The position numbers and the translations under genes were made by a program. Of a stretch of DNA of 64,000 bases, positions 10,385 through 20,252 are shown in pieces (within the stretch, counting starts at the first letter, position 1; each line of letters begins with the position of its first letter). This DNA is from Xanthomonas euroxanthea (GTDB lineage Bacteria > Pseudomonadota > Gammaproteobacteria > Xanthomonadales > Xanthomonadaceae), in the NCBI RefSeq assembly GCF_900476395.1, contig NZ_UIHB01000006.1:248001-312000 (forward strand), given 5' to 3'. The notes under the pieces are model-generated. The model had not been told where the DNA came from, ran no database searches, and was given only the letters and a program-made list of their open reading frames with translations.

Positions 10385-12409
10385 ATGACCAACCCGCTGC
10401 TCGACCTGTCCGGACTGCCGTCCTTCGATGCGATCCGCCCCGAGCACGTGGGCCCGGCGATCGATCAACTGCTGGCCGACGCCGAGGCCGCAGTGAAAGC
10501 GGCCGAGCAGGTCAGCCCGGTCAGCTGGGACAGCTTCGTGGTGCCGCTGGACGATGCCACCGAGCGGCTGTGGCGCGCCTGGGGCCAGGTCGGCCATCTG
10601 CAGGCGGTGGTCAACACGCCGGAGCTGCGCGAGGCCTACAACAGCAACCTGCCCAAGCTCAGCCGCTTCGGCAGTGCGCTGGCGCAGAACCTGGCGCTGT
10701 ACGCGCAGTACAAGGCGCTGGCCGACGCGCCGGAAGCGGCGCACTACGACGCCGCGCGGCGCAAGGTGCTGGAAAACGCGCTGCGCGATTTCCGCCTCGG
10801 CGGTGCCGAGCTGGATGACGCGTCCAAGGCCCGGTTTGCGCAGGTCCAGGAAGAACTGTCCGCGCTGGCCGCCAAGTTTTCGCAGAACGTGCTCGATGCC
10901 ACCGATGCATGGTCGTACGTGAGCGAAGACGAAAGCGAGCTGTCCGGCCTGCCCGCCGAAGTGGTCGCCGCGGCACGCGCCGCTGCCGAAAAGGACGGCG
11001 TGCCGGGCTGGAAGCTCACCTTGCAGATGCCGTGCTACCTGCCGGTGCAGACTGATGCGGACAATCGCGAACTGCGCGCGCGGCTGTATCGCGCCAACGC
11101 CGAGCGCGCCTCCGAGTTCGGCGATGCAGCGCTGGACAACAGCGCCAATATCGATCGTATTCTGGCCCTGCGCGCCGAGCTGGCGCAGCTGCTCGGGTTT
11201 GCCAGTTACGCGGAGTATTCGGTCGCCACCAAGATGGCGCAAAGCCCGGACGAAGTGATGGGCTTCCTGCGCGATCTGGCGGTGCGCGCCAAGCCGTATG
11301 CGCAACGCGATCGCGCCGAACTCGAAACCTTTGCACGCGATGCGCTGGGCCTGGACGAACTGCAGGCCTGGGATCTGGCCTACGCCAGCGAAAAACTCAA
11401 GCAGGCGCGCTACAGCTTCTCCGAGCAGGAGGTGAAGCAGTACTTCACCGAGCCGAAAGTGCTGGCCGGCCTGTTCGATGTGATCCACAGCCTGTATGGC
11501 CTGACCGTCAAGCTCGATCGTGCGCCGGTCTGGCATGAGGACGTGCGCTTCTATCGCCTGGAAGATGCGCAGGGCGCGCTGGTCGGCCAGTTCTATCTGG
11601 ACCTGTACGCGCGCGAAGGCAAGCGGGGCGGCGCGTGGATGGACGATTGCCGCAACCGCCGCGACACCGCCAATGGCGTGCAGACGCCGCTGGTGTATCT
11701 GGTGTGCAACTTCGGCCGCGGCAGTGGCGATGCCCCGGCCACGTTCCGGCATGGCGAAGTCACCACGCTGTTCCATGAAATGGGCCACGGCCTGCATCAG
11801 TTGCTCACGCGCATCGGCGAACTGGGCGTGGCCGGCATCAACGGCGTGGAATGGGATGCGGTGGAACTGCCCAGCCAGTTCATGGAGAACTTCTGCTGGG
11901 AATGGGAGCGCGTGCAGGCGATGACCGCGCACGTGCAGACCGGCGAGCCGCTGCCGCGCAACCTGTTCGATCGGCTGCTGGCCGCGCGTAATTTCCAGAG
12001 CGGCATGTTCACCGTGCGCCAGTTGGAATTCGCGTTGTTCGACATGCAGCTGCACAGCAGCTTCGACCCGACCCAGGACAACGTGCTGCAGCTGATCGAG
12101 CGCGTGCGCGACGAGGTGGCGGTCAACCGCCCGCCGGCATGGAATCGCTTCCCGCACCAGTTCAGCCACATCTTCGCTGGCGGATACGCGGCCGGTTACT
12201 ACAGCTACAAGTGGGCCGAAGTGCTCAGCGCCGATGCCTACGCCGCCTTCGAGGAAGCGCCCGAGCAGGTGGCCGACACCGGCGCGCGTTTTCGCCATGA
12301 AGTGTTGTCGCGTGGCGGCAGCCGCAGCGCGGCCGACAACTTCCGCGCCTTCCGTGGGCGCGCGCCGAGCATCGATGCGCTGTTGCGGCATAACGGCATG
12401 GCCGGCTGA
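10385..12409 (+). CDS. prlC: M3 family oligopeptidase A
   Basis: Oligopeptidase A is a cytoplasmic zinc metallopeptidase that degrades short peptides, including cleaved signal peptides. The 674-residue length matches the family. The zinc motif HEMGHGLHQ lies at residues 464-472. The substrate-region motif NGVEWDAVELPSQ and the C-terminal HQFSHIFAGGYAAGYYSYKW block, with the catalytic His/Tyr environment, are intact. The start MTNPLLDL is typical. It lies 99 bases after the PLP enzyme in the same direction and ends convergently with fabB, with no strong terminator visible between them. Confidence 0.96.
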   Translation: MTNPLLDLSGLPSFDAIRPEHVGPAIDQLLADAEAAVKAAEQVSPVSWDSFVVPLDDATERLWRAWGQVGHLQAVVNTPELREAYNSNLPKLSRFGSALAQNLALYAQYKALADAPEAAHYDAARRKVLENALRDFRLGGAELDDASKARFAQVQEELSALAAKFSQNVLDATDAWSYVSEDESELSGLPAEVVAAARAAAEKDGVPGWKLTLQMPCYLPVQTDADNRELRARLYRANAERASEFGDAALDNSANIDRILALRAELAQLLGFASYAEYSVATKMAQSPDEVMGFLRDLAVRAKPYAQRDRAELETFARDALGLDELQAWDLAYASEKLKQARYSFSEQEVKQYFTEPKVLAGLFDVIHSLYGLTVKLDRAPVWHEDVRFYRLEDAQGALVGQFYLDLYAREGKRGGAWMDDCRNRRDTANGVQTPLVYLVCNFGRGSGDAPATFRHGEVTTLFHEMGHGLHQLLTRIGELGVAGINGVEWDAVELPSQFMENFCWEWERVQAMTAHVQTGEPLPRNLFDRLLAARNFQSGMFTVRQLEFALFDMQLHSSFDPTQDNVLQLIERVRDEVAVNRPPAWNRFPHQFSHIFAGGYAAGYYSYKWAEVLSADAYAAFEEAPEQVADTGARFRHEVLSRGGSRSAADNFRAFRGRAPSIDALLRHNGMAG

Positions 12410-12506
12410 GCCGGGATTGGGGGATCGGGAGCGGGGAGTGCCAAGCGCGCGCTCTCGGCACACTGCCCCTTAATTCCCGGTTCCGCGTGGCGCCCTGCGC
12501 CGCGCC

Positions 12507-13715
12507 TCACACCCGGCCGAACACCAGCGCCGCGTTGGTGCCGCCGAAGCCGAAGCTGTTGGACATCACCGTATTCAACGTGGCGTCCCGGGTCTGCCGC
12601 AGGATCGGGAAGCCTTCGGCGCGCGGGTCAAGTTCGTCGATATGCGCCGAGCCGGCCATGAAGCCGTCACGCAGCATCAGCAGGCTGTAGATCGCCTCGT
12701 GCACGCTGGCGGCGCCCAGCGAATGGCCGGACAGCGCCTTGGTCGAGGACAGCGGCGGCACGTTGTCGCCGAACACCTCGCGCACCGCGCCCAGTTCGGT
12801 GACATCGCCCAGTGGCGTGGAGGTGCCATGGGTGTTGAGGTAGTCGATCGGCTGCGTCAGGCCGTGCATGGCCATGTGCATGCAGCGCACCGCACCTTCG
12901 CCGCTGGGCGCGACCATGTCGGCGCCATCGGAGGTCACGCCATAACCGAGCAATTCGGCATGGATGTGCGCGCCGCGCGCGATGGCGTGGTCGTAGTCCT
13001 CCAGCACCAGCATGCCACCGCCGCTGCCGATGACGAAGCCGTCGCGCTGCGCATCGTAGGGGCGCGAGGCCACCGCCGGGCGGTCGTTGAAGCCGGTGGA
13101 CAACGCGCCCATCGCATCGAACATCACGCTCATGGTCCAGTGCAGTTCTTCGCCGCCGCCGGCGAACATCACATCCTGCGCGCCATGCCGGATCAGATCG
13201 GCGGCCGCACCAATGCAATGCGCCGAGGTCGCGCAGGCCGCCGACAGCGAATAGCTCAGGCCGCGGATCTTGAACGCGGTTGCCAACGAGGCGGAGACCG
13301 ACGAGCACATCGTGCGCGGCACCATGTACGGGCCGACCTTGCGCACGCCGCGGCTGCGCAGCAGATCGGCGGTTTCCACCTGCCACTGGCTGGACCCGCC
13401 ACCGGAGCCGGCAATCAGGCCGGTGCGCAGGTCGCTGACCTGCTCGGCATCCAGTCCGGCATCGGCGATCGCATCGCGCATGGCCAGATAGGCGTAGGCC
13501 GAGGCATCGCCCATGAAGCGTTTGAGCTTGCGGTCGATCAGGCTGTCCAGATCCAGCGCCACCGCGCCGCCCACCTGGCTGCGCAGGCCGGCCTCGGCAT
13601 GATCGGGCAATGCGGTGATGCCCGAGCGGCTCTCGCGCAAGGCGCTGGAGACGGTGTCCAGATCATTGCCCAGACAGGACGTGATGCCCATTCCGGTGAC
13701 GACGACACGACGCAT
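12507..13715 (-). CDS. fabB: beta-ketoacyl-ACP synthase I
   Basis: FabB elongates acyl-ACP with malonyl-ACP and is required for unsaturated fatty acids together with FabA. The 402-residue thiolase-fold enzyme has the catalytic triad C161 ([10 protein letters not shown]), H296 (NTHGTS) and H331 (SGHSLG), plus K326. The motif [16 protein letters not shown] closes the active site. Start and stop junction TGATG shows a one-base overlap with fabA at 13715, so the two are one translationally coupled operon. No frameshift or missing residue was noticed. Confidence 0.98.
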   Translation of the reverse strand: MRRVVVTGMGITSCLGNDLDTVSSALRESRSGITALPDHAEAGLRSQVGGAVALDLDSLIDRKLKRFMGDASAYAYLAMRDAIADAGLDAEQVSDLRTGLIAGSGGGSSQWQVETADLLRSRGVRKVGPYMVPRTMCSSVSASLATAFKIRGLSYSLSAACATSAHCIGAAADLIRHGAQDVMFAGGGEELHWTMSVMFDAMGALSTGFNDRPAVASRPYDAQRDGFVIGSGGGMLVLEDYDHAIARGAHIHAELLGYGVTSDGADMVAPSGEGAVRCMHMAMHGLTQPIDYLNTHGTSTPLGDVTELGAVREVFGDNVPPLSSTKALSGHSLGAASVHEAIYSLLMLRDGFMAGSAHIDELDPRAEGFPILRQTRDATLNTVMSNSFGFGGTNAALVFGRV

Positions 13716-14230
13716 CAGAAATTCTCCGTTGAGGTGAACATGCCCACGCGCAGGTCGTTGGCCGTGTAGATTTCGCGCCCGTCCACCAGCATGCGTGCAT
13801 CGCTCTGCGCCATCACCAGCTTGCGGTTGATCACGCGGCTGACATCGATTTCGTAACTGACCAGTTTGGCGCTGGGCAACACCTGGCCGGTGAACTTGAC
13901 CTCGCCGCAGCCCAGCGCGCGGCCGCGGCCTGCGGCGCCGATCCAGGTGAGGAAGAAGCCGGTCAGCTGCCACATCGCGTCCAGGCCCAGGCAGCCGGGC
14001 ATCACCGGGTCGTCGATGAAATGGCAGCCGAAGAACCACAGGTCCGGGCGCACGTCGAGTTCGGCGCGGATCACGCCCTTGCCGTGCGCGCCGCCGCTGT
14101 CGCTGATCTCGGTGATGCGGTCGAACATCAGCATCGGATCGTTGGGCAGGCGGGCACTGTCGGGCCCGAACAATTCCCCGCGCGCGCTGGCCAGCAGCTG
14201 GTCGCGCGAGTACGCACTTTGACGAGTCAT
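13715..14230 (-). CDS. fabA: bifunctional 3-hydroxydecanoyl-ACP dehydratase/isomerase
   Basis: FabA dehydrates 3-hydroxydecanoyl-ACP and isomerises trans-2- to cis-3-decenoyl-ACP, the branch point to unsaturated fatty acids. The 171-residue hot-dog-fold protein carries the catalytic H70 (FFGCHF) and D84 (CLGLDAMWQ), at the same positions as in E. coli. The ATG at 14230 ([13 protein letters not shown]) was chosen over an upstream start at 14296, whose extra 22 residues do not fit the family. It is first in the fabAB operon. The 341-bp gap upstream is shared with divergent dinB. Confidence 0.98.
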   Translation of the reverse strand: MTRQSAYSRDQLLASARGELFGPDSARLPNDPMLMFDRITEISDSGGAHGKGVIRAELDVRPDLWFFGCHFIDDPVMPGCLGLDAMWQLTGFFLTWIGAAGRGRALGCGEVKFTGQVLPSAKLVSYEIDVSRVINRKLVMAQSDARMLVDGREIYTANDLRVGMFTSTENF

Positions 14231-14571
14231 GACGAACGTTTCCTGCAAGAAGCGAAAGGCGAGGCGGGCAAGGGTGCATGAGGGCGCGCGGTTCAATCAA
14301 ACGTTTTATCCGTACGCATGCGTGCTGTTTTCAGCCGCGCGCGCAGTGCGGCAAGCGCGTTGTGCCGACACTAGCGAGCGCAGGCGACGGCCTCCGGCCA
14401 AGCGCGGTCAGGCGTGCGTACTCGGGGCGGGACGCTGGGAAAAAGACGCAGCTGCGCGTCCTGCCGACGCTTGCGTCCGTTCGCGCCCGGGCTGACGCCC
14501 TGACCCGGCGCAAGGCGTGAGACGCGGCTGATTTATCATTGCCGGTACGCTTTCGGAGAGATGCCAGCTTG
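14231..14571. other. divergent fabA-dinB intergenic region
   Basis: This 341-bp gap must hold both promoters. No clear FabR-type palindrome or LexA box was recognised. It is GC-rich with several short open frames but no supported gene. A short AT-rich patch (TGATTTATCATT, about 14529-14540) precedes dinB. Confidence 0.4.
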
Positions 14572-15651
14572 ATGCGCAAGATCGTGCACGTGGACATGGA
14601 TGCGTTCTACGCGTCCGTGGAGCAACGTGACGACCCATCGCTGCGCGGCAAGCCGGTGGTGGTGGCCTGGCGCGGTGCGCGCTCGGTGGTGTGCGCGGCC
14701 TCGTACGAAGCGCGCACCTATGGCATTCGTTCGGCCATGCCGGCGCTGCGTGCCGAGCGCCTGTGTCCAGATGCGGTGTTCGTGCCGCCGGATTTCGCGC
14801 GCTACAAGGCGGTGTCGCGGCAGGTGCGCGAGATCTTTCATCGCCATACCGACCTGGTCGAGCCGCTGTCCCTGGACGAGGCCTATCTGGACGTCACGCA
14901 GGCCAAGACCGGCATGCAGCTGGCCACCGAAATCGCGCAGCTGATCCGCACCCAGATCCGCGAGGAAACCCGGCTTACCGCATCGGCCGGCATCGCACCG
15001 AACAAGTTCCTGGCCAAGATCGCCTCGGACTGGCGCAAGCCCGATGGGCAGTTCGTCATCGCGCCCAGTCGCGTGGATGCGTTCCTGCTGCCGCTGCCGG
15101 TCAACCGCATTCCCGGCGTGGGCAAGGTGATGGATGGCAAGCTGGCGGCGTTGGGCATCGTCACCGTGGCCGATCTGCGGCTGCGCCCCCTGGAAGAACT
15201 GCAGGCCCATTTCGGCAGCTTCGGGCAGAGCCTGTACCGGCGCGCGCGCGGCATCGACGAACGCCCGGTCGAGCCGGACCAGGAGGTGCAGTCGGTGTCC
15301 TCGGAAGATACCTTCAGCGAGGACATCGCGCTGGAGGCACTGGATCCGCACATCCTGCGCCTGGCCGAAAAGACCTGGCTGGCCACGCGGCGCACCGAGC
15401 GTATCGGGCGCACCGTGGTGCTCAAGTTGAAGACTTCCAACTTTCGCATCCTGACCCGCTCGTACACGCCGGATCAGCCACCGGCCTCGCTGGAGGCATT
15501 GACGGAGATCGCGCTGGCGCTGACCCGGCGCGTGGAGTTGCCCGACGACACACGCTATCGCCTGGTCGGTGTGGGCTTGAGTGGTTTCAGCGACGCAGAA
15601 GCGGGCGCGGTACAAGGCGAGTTGTTCGGCGAGATGCCGCAGGCACAGTGA
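14572..15651 (+). CDS. dinB: DNA polymerase IV (Y family)
   Basis: DinB is an error-prone translesion polymerase without proofreading. The 359 residues match the family. The catalytic carboxylates are D8 (HVDMDAFYASVE) and D102-E103 (SLDEAYLDV). The steric-gate and finger region SYEARTYGIRSAMP and the helix-hairpin-helix segment NRIPGVGKVM are present. The C-terminal little-finger domain ends near residue 345. The ATG at 14572 gives MRKIVHVDMD; an in-frame start at 14539 adds 11 unlikely residues. A perfect beta-clamp-binding motif was not identified at the extreme C-terminus. Confidence 0.96.
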   Translation: MRKIVHVDMDAFYASVEQRDDPSLRGKPVVVAWRGARSVVCAASYEARTYGIRSAMPALRAERLCPDAVFVPPDFARYKAVSRQVREIFHRHTDLVEPLSLDEAYLDVTQAKTGMQLATEIAQLIRTQIREETRLTASAGIAPNKFLAKIASDWRKPDGQFVIAPSRVDAFLLPLPVNRIPGVGKVMDGKLAALGIVTVADLRLRPLEELQAHFGSFGQSLYRRARGIDERPVEPDQEVQSVSSEDTFSEDIALEALDPHILRLAEKTWLATRRTERIGRTVVLKLKTSNFRILTRSYTPDQPPASLEALTEIALALTRRVELPDDTRYRLVGVGLSGFSDAEAGAVQGELFGEMPQAQ

Positions 15652-15833
15652 GTGCGCGTGCCGTACCCGCGTTGCTGCGGGCGTGGCGTGCAGCGTGCAG
15701 CGATGACGGCAACCACGCGCGCATGCGCACCTGCATCGGCGCCTGCATCGAACATCTGAGGCGCGCCACGGTGACGCGCCCTGAATCCCGTCGCTCGTAC
15801 ACTGCAGGCCGCTCCCCCAACGAGACTGTGCGC

Positions 15834-16514
15834 ATGTTTCCGTATCCGCTGGTGATCTTCGACCTGGATGGCACGCTGGTGGACAGCGCACCCAATATCG
15901 CCGAAGCGCTCAATGCCACCTTGCAGGAACTCGGGCTGCAGCAGTTCAGCGAAGCGACGATCCGCAGCTGGATCGGCGAAGGAGTGCACGTGCTGCTTGC
16001 CACCGCCTTGCGCGAAGCCGGCGGCACGCACGATGCCGATACCGAGATGCCGGTGATGATGCGTCACTACCAGGCCAGCCTGCTGCACAACCCGCAGCTC
16101 TATCCCGGTGTTGCCGAGGCATTGGCCGGCCTGCGCCAGGCCGGTGCCACGCTGGCGTTGTGCACCAACAAGCCCGCGCGCTTCATCGCGCCGCTGCTGG
16201 AGCATCTTGGTATCGCTGCGCATTTCAGCAGCGTGCTCGGTGGCGATTCGCTGCCGCAGCGCAAACCCGATGCGGCGCCGCTGCTGCACCTGGCCAGCCA
16301 GTTCCGGCTCACCCCGCAGCAGTGCCTGATGGTCGGCGATTCGGCCACCGATGCGGCGGCGGCAAACGCCGCGGCGATGCCGCTGGCGATGGTGCGTTAC
16401 GGCTATCTGCGCGGCTTCGATGTGCAGGGCGCCGGGGCGGTGGCGATCATGGATGACATGCGCGAGCTGCTTGCCTTGAAGCAGAACGCGCAAGGGGATC
16501 GGCACCGGGTGTAG
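15834..16514 (+). CDS. gph: phosphoglycolate phosphatase (HAD family)
   Basis: Gph hydrolyses 2-phosphoglycolate, partly arising from oxidative DNA damage repair. The 226-residue HAD hydrolase has motif I FDLDGTLVDS with D10 and D12, a helical cap, motif II CTNKP, the motif III lysine in QRKPDA and motif IV MVGDSATD. The start at 15834 places DxDGT close to the N-terminus, as usual. It lies 182 bases after dinB in the same direction. A broader HAD phosphatase specificity is possible, but Gph is the best match. Confidence 0.9.
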   Translation: MFPYPLVIFDLDGTLVDSAPNIAEALNATLQELGLQQFSEATIRSWIGEGVHVLLATALREAGGTHDADTEMPVMMRHYQASLLHNPQLYPGVAEALAGLRQAGATLALCTNKPARFIAPLLEHLGIAAHFSSVLGGDSLPQRKPDAAPLLHLASQFRLTPQQCLMVGDSATDAAAANAAAMPLAMVRYGYLRGFDVQGAGAVAIMDDMRELLALKQNAQGDRHRV

Positions 16515-16860
16515 ACAGCGTCCAGCATGGCTTGCAGCAGCAATGCCACGCTCGGCTTGCCGCCCTGGATCAACGTCGCAGGCCTGAGACCGGCAGCGTA
16601 AGCCAGCCGGCATGCGCACCTGTCTGCAATGGTGCGCAACGCCTTGCGACAAAGCGCTGCTCTGGTTCCGCCAGTGCCGCATGCCGCTCCGCTAGCGCGT
16701 TCGTTCCATTTGAGAATGAATCGCATCCGTGTAGAATGTCCGGACAATTTTGACTGCGTCAGCGCCTGGCAAGCACATCATGCGCCTGCTGCACGCAGCC
16801 TCCCCCACGTATCACCTCAAGCCGTCGCCAGAGGTCCATCGCCTGTCGAGAGGTTTGAGA
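16515..16860. other. intergenic region upstream of the siderophore receptor gene
   Basis: This 346-bp gap holds the likely iron-controlled promoter of the downstream receptor, with a Fur-like site at about 16709-16727, and the GAGAGG ribosome site just before 16861. No other gene is supported. Confidence 0.45.
16709..16730 (+). promoter_or_regulatory. Fur-box-like site
   Basis: TTTGAGAATGAATCGCATCC matches about 10 of 19 positions of the GATAATGATAATCATTATC consensus, including GA-AATGA and CAT. It lies some 130 bases before a FepA-like receptor gene, a classic Fur target. This is a weak match by eye. Confidence 0.35.
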
Positions 16861-19128
16861 ATGTCCGCATCACGCCGGTCATGGATGTCTGCGTCTGCAC
16901 GTCGTCCCGTGTTGTCCCGCCGTCAGCTGGTGCTGGCCATTGCGCTTGGCTGTGGCAGCGGCATCTGCAGCGCATCGGCCGAAGACGCCGCGGCCGAGCC
17001 GCAGTCGCTGGACACCGTGCACGTCACCGCCGCGCAGATCGCCCGCCAGGCCCTGGGGTCATCGGTCATCACCGCCGAGGACATCGAACGGCGTCCGCCG
17101 GTCAACGATCTGTCGCAGTTGCTGCGCACCATGCCGGGCGTCAACCTCACCGGCAACAGTGCCTCCGGCCAGTACGGCAACAATCGCCAGATCGATCTAC
17201 GCGGCATGGGCCCGGAAAACACGCTGATTCTGGTCGATGGCAAACCGGTGGGATCGCGCGATGCGGTGCGCATGGGCCGCAGCGGCGAGCGCAATACGCG
17301 CGGCGACACCAACTGGGTACCGGCCGAAGCGGTGGAGCGTATCGAAGTGCTGCGCGGCCCGGCGGCGGCACGTTATGGCTCCGGTGCCTCCGGCGGCGTG
17401 GTCAACATCATCACCAAGAAGCCCACCGGCGATCTGACCGGCTCGATGAGCATGTTCGGCCTGGTGCCGCAGCACAGTGCCGAAGGCGGCGGCCAGCGTG
17501 CCGGCTTCCAGCTCAGCGGACCGCTGAGCGATACGTTCTCCTTCCGCCTGTATGGAAACCTCAACAAGACCGATCCGGATTCGCTGGAGCTCAATCGCCG
17601 CTTTGCCAGCAGTGCCGCCGCGGTGCCGCCGGCCGGGCGCGAGGGCGTGCGCAACAAGGACATCAACGGCCTGCTGCGCTGGGATCCGGTCGAAGGCCAG
17701 GTGATCGAACTCGATGCCGGCGTCAGCCGCCAGGGCAATCTGTATGCCGGCGATCGTGCGGTCAGCGCCGATGGCCTGGCCGGTGCCGACCTGGGCGCCT
17801 TGTTCGGCAGCGAAACCAACACCATGATCCGCCGCACCGCCTCGCTGACCCATCGCGGCACCTGGGCGCTCGGCACCTCGCGCCTCACCGCCGCCTATGA
17901 AGGCACCGACAACACCCGCCTCAACGAAGGCCTGGCCGGCGGGCCGGAAGGCTCCATTGCCGCCAGCCTGCTCAACTCCACCGCCACCCTCGACAATCTC
18001 AACATCGACGGCGAGTTCAACATGCCGCTGCAGGCCTGGGCCGAGCAGGTGCTGACGCTGGGCTTCGAGCGCCGCCAGAGCCGCCTCAGCGATGCGTATT
18101 CGATGTCGCAGATGGTGAGTGCCGGTGGTGGTTTCCCCGGCCTTCCCGACGGGACGCGCAGCCCGCGCAGCGAGGCCACGCTCAGCGCGGTGTATCTGGA
18201 AGACAACATCTACGCCAGCGAGCGGCTGACGCTGACGCCGGGTGTGCGGCTGGATCACCACAGCCAGTTCGGCAACAACCTCAGCCCCAGCCTCAACGTG
18301 CAGTACAAGCTCAGCGAAGACTGGTTGCTCAAGGGCGGCATCGCGCGCGCCTTCAAGGCGCCCAACCTGTACCAGTCCAACGCCAATTATCTGTATTACA
18401 CGCGCGGCAATGGCTGCCCGGTGCTGTTCCCCAATCTCGGCTCGGGCTGTTATATCCAGGGCAACGATGATCTCGATCCGGAGACCAGCATCAACAAGGA
18501 AATCGGCGTCGAGTGGGCGCCGCAGACCGGTCACCATGCCTCGCTGACGTACTTCCACAATGCCTACGACGACAAGATCGTCGCCGGGATGGTGCCGGTC
18601 GGGGTCACGGTCGACCGGCGCGGGCAGGTGTTCCAGTGGACCAATGCGTCGGAAGCGATCGTGCAGGGGGTGGAAGGCAATCTCACCCTGCCGCTGCTGG
18701 GCGAGCAGGGCCGCGTGTTGAAGTGGAATACCAATGTCACCTACATGATCGAGAACAAGAACACCGCCACCGATCAGCCGCTGTCGGTGATCCCGGAATA
18801 CACGGTCAACACCACGCTGGATTGGCAACCGACCCAGGCCTTGTCGCTGCTGCTCACAGGGACCTTCTACGGCAAGCAGGAATCGGCCACGCAATCGAGC
18901 ACCAGCGGCGGTGCCATCGCCCCCGACTCGCGCGACCCCTACGACCTGTGGGGCGTCAGCGCGCGTTACCGCATCACCCGCAAGGTCAGCGTGGGCGTCG
19001 GTGTGGACAACCTGTTCGACACCCGTCTGTTCCGCGAAGGCACCAACAACACCGGCGGCGCGGCGGGTGCAGCCACCTACAACGAACCCGGTCGTGCGTA
19101 TTGGGCGAGCCTCAGTTTTGGTTTCTGA
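16861..19128 (+). CDS. TonB-dependent siderophore receptor, FepA-like
   Basis: This 755-residue outer-membrane receptor probably imports a ferric catecholate siderophore. A basic N-terminus and hydrophobic signal (QLVLAIALGCGSGICSASA) are followed by a TonB-box-like LDTVHVTA and the plug domain (about residues 55-190). The plug has the motifs IDLRGMGPENTLILVDGKPV and RYGSGASGGVVNIITKK. The 22-strand barrel ends in ASLSFGF with terminal Phe. The FepA/BfeA type is suggested by the RMGRSGERNTRGDTNWVPAE segment. The ATG at 16861 has GAGAGG upstream; the frame extends to 16750 without support. The next gene is a siderophore-esterase-like hydrolase, 52 bases downstream. Confidence 0.92.
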   Translation: MSASRRSWMSASARRPVLSRRQLVLAIALGCGSGICSASAEDAAAEPQSLDTVHVTAAQIARQALGSSVITAEDIERRPPVNDLSQLLRTMPGVNLTGNSASGQYGNNRQIDLRGMGPENTLILVDGKPVGSRDAVRMGRSGERNTRGDTNWVPAEAVERIEVLRGPAAARYGSGASGGVVNIITKKPTGDLTGSMSMFGLVPQHSAEGGGQRAGFQLSGPLSDTFSFRLYGNLNKTDPDSLELNRRFASSAAAVPPAGREGVRNKDINGLLRWDPVEGQVIELDAGVSRQGNLYAGDRAVSADGLAGADLGALFGSETNTMIRRTASLTHRGTWALGTSRLTAAYEGTDNTRLNEGLAGGPEGSIAASLLNSTATLDNLNIDGEFNMPLQAWAEQVLTLGFERRQSRLSDAYSMSQMVSAGGGFPGLPDGTRSPRSEATLSAVYLEDNIYASERLTLTPGVRLDHHSQFGNNLSPSLNVQYKLSEDWLLKGGIARAFKAPNLYQSNANYLYYTRGNGCPVLFPNLGSGCYIQGNDDLDPETSINKEIGVEWAPQTGHHASLTYFHNAYDDKIVAGMVPVGVTVDRRGQVFQWTNASEAIVQGVEGNLTLPLLGEQGRVLKWNTNVTYMIENKNTATDQPLSVIPEYTVNTTLDWQPTQALSLLLTGTFYGKQESATQSSTSGGAIAPDSRDPYDLWGVSARYRITRKVSVGVGVDNLFDTRLFREGTNNTGGAAGAATYNEPGRAYWASLSFGF

Positions 19129-19180
19129 CAACAATGCGGCAGCGCGCGCGAACGTGGGCACACGACGAGGAGAACATGCA

Positions 19181-20134
19181 GTGACGCGACATGATTCCTG
19201 GTGGCTTGCCTGTGCCGGCGTGCTGATGTGGATCGTCGGCACGGTGCCGGCTTTCTCACAGCCGGACCTGAGCCGCACGATCGGCAGCACTGTCGCCGAT
19301 CGCCCCAGTGCCTCGTATGTCTTCAGCGCATTGCGCCTGGATTCGGCCGATGGCCAACGCCATTACCGCGTGCGCATTGCCACCCCCAAAGCGGCGCCGC
19401 CGGCGGCGGGATATCCGGTGGTGTATCTGCTGGATGGCAATGCGGCATTGATGGAACTGGATGAGCGCCTGCTCGACAGCCTGTCCACCCACGGCGATGC
19501 GCCGGTGCTGGTGTTCATCGCCGACGACAGCGCGTTGCGCATCGATGCGCTGGGGCGCAGCCTGGACTACACGCCTGCGCGCTACGGCGACGGGCGGGTG
19601 GAAACCGATCCGCTGAATCCGCAGCGCAGGACCGGCGGTGCGGCGGCATTCACGCAGCTGATCGCAACACGTATTCGCCCGCAGGTGGAAGCGCGCGTGG
19701 CGGTGGATCGTGAGCGGCAGACGCTCTGGGGCCATTCGTATGGCGGGCTGTTCGTGCTGCAGGTAGTGCTGACGCAGCCGCAGCTGTTCCAGCACTACGT
19801 CGCGGTCGATCCGTCGCTGTGGTGGGGCGATGGGTTTGTCGTGCAGCAGGCGCAGCGAGTGGTCGAGCAAGCCCGGGACGCTTCGGCAGACACACAGCAA
19901 GCCAGGCGCCGTCTGAAGCTGCTGGCAGGCGAGGGCGGAGCACCGGCGAACCCTGCAAGACCGGATCGTCCGGGGCGGCCGCGTGCAGATCCGCAGGCCG
20001 CCCAACGCCTCGTCGTGCTGCTGTCGTCGTTACCCGGCCTCACCGCCGACTATCAACCGCTGCCAGGCCTCAGCCATGGCCAGACGTTGGGCGCATCGCT
20101 TGCGCCAACGTTACAAGCTGCAGCGACGCGTTGA
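19181..20134 (+). CDS. periplasmic alpha/beta-hydrolase, IroE/Fes-like siderophore esterase
   Basis: This 317-residue esterase-D-family hydrolase probably cleaves an imported or exported tri-ester siderophore. It has a signal peptide (WWLACAGVLMWIVGTVPAFS), placing it in the periplasm like IroE. The nucleophile elbow is GHSYGG with S186, and DPSLWWGD follows, as in IroE/Fes proteins. The catalytic His is likely in GLSHGQ near the C-terminus. The GTG at 19181 is the start, preceded by GAGGAG at about 19167-19172. It is close behind the FepA-like receptor, so the two form an iron-uptake operon. Preference for enterobactin-like or linear catecholates is inference. Confidence 0.85.
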   Translation: MTRHDSWWLACAGVLMWIVGTVPAFSQPDLSRTIGSTVADRPSASYVFSALRLDSADGQRHYRVRIATPKAAPPAAGYPVVYLLDGNAALMELDERLLDSLSTHGDAPVLVFIADDSALRIDALGRSLDYTPARYGDGRVETDPLNPQRRTGGAAAFTQLIATRIRPQVEARVAVDRERQTLWGHSYGGLFVLQVVLTQPQLFQHYVAVDPSLWWGDGFVVQQAQRVVEQARDASADTQQARRRLKLLAGEGGAPANPARPDRPGRPRADPQAAQRLVVLLSSLPGLTADYQPLPGLSHGQTLGASLAPTLQAAATR

Positions 20135-20252
20135 TGAAGTCAGATCAAGCAAGCGCTCGAAGATAAACCGCTCTCTACATCGACGAGCATGCTGTTGCTG
20201 GTCGCAGCGCTGGCGCCATGCGCATGCAGCGGTGACACCTCGGCGCAGGCAC

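Noticed and set aside
9464-12463. 999-codon minus-strand open frame opposite prlC and the PLP enzyme
   Set aside because: Arg/His/Gln/Ala-rich shadow translation opposite two clear genes; no domain, no ribosome site.
12642-13769. 375-codon plus-strand open frame opposite fabB
   Set aside because: Antisense shadow of fabB, whose catalytic residues are all intact.
14231-14571. LexA box for dinB
   Set aside because: No convincing match to a known LexA palindrome could be found by eye in the divergent region.
17197-19290. 697-codon minus-strand open frame opposite the FepA-like receptor
   Set aside because: Shadow of the receptor gene with biased, non-protein-like composition.
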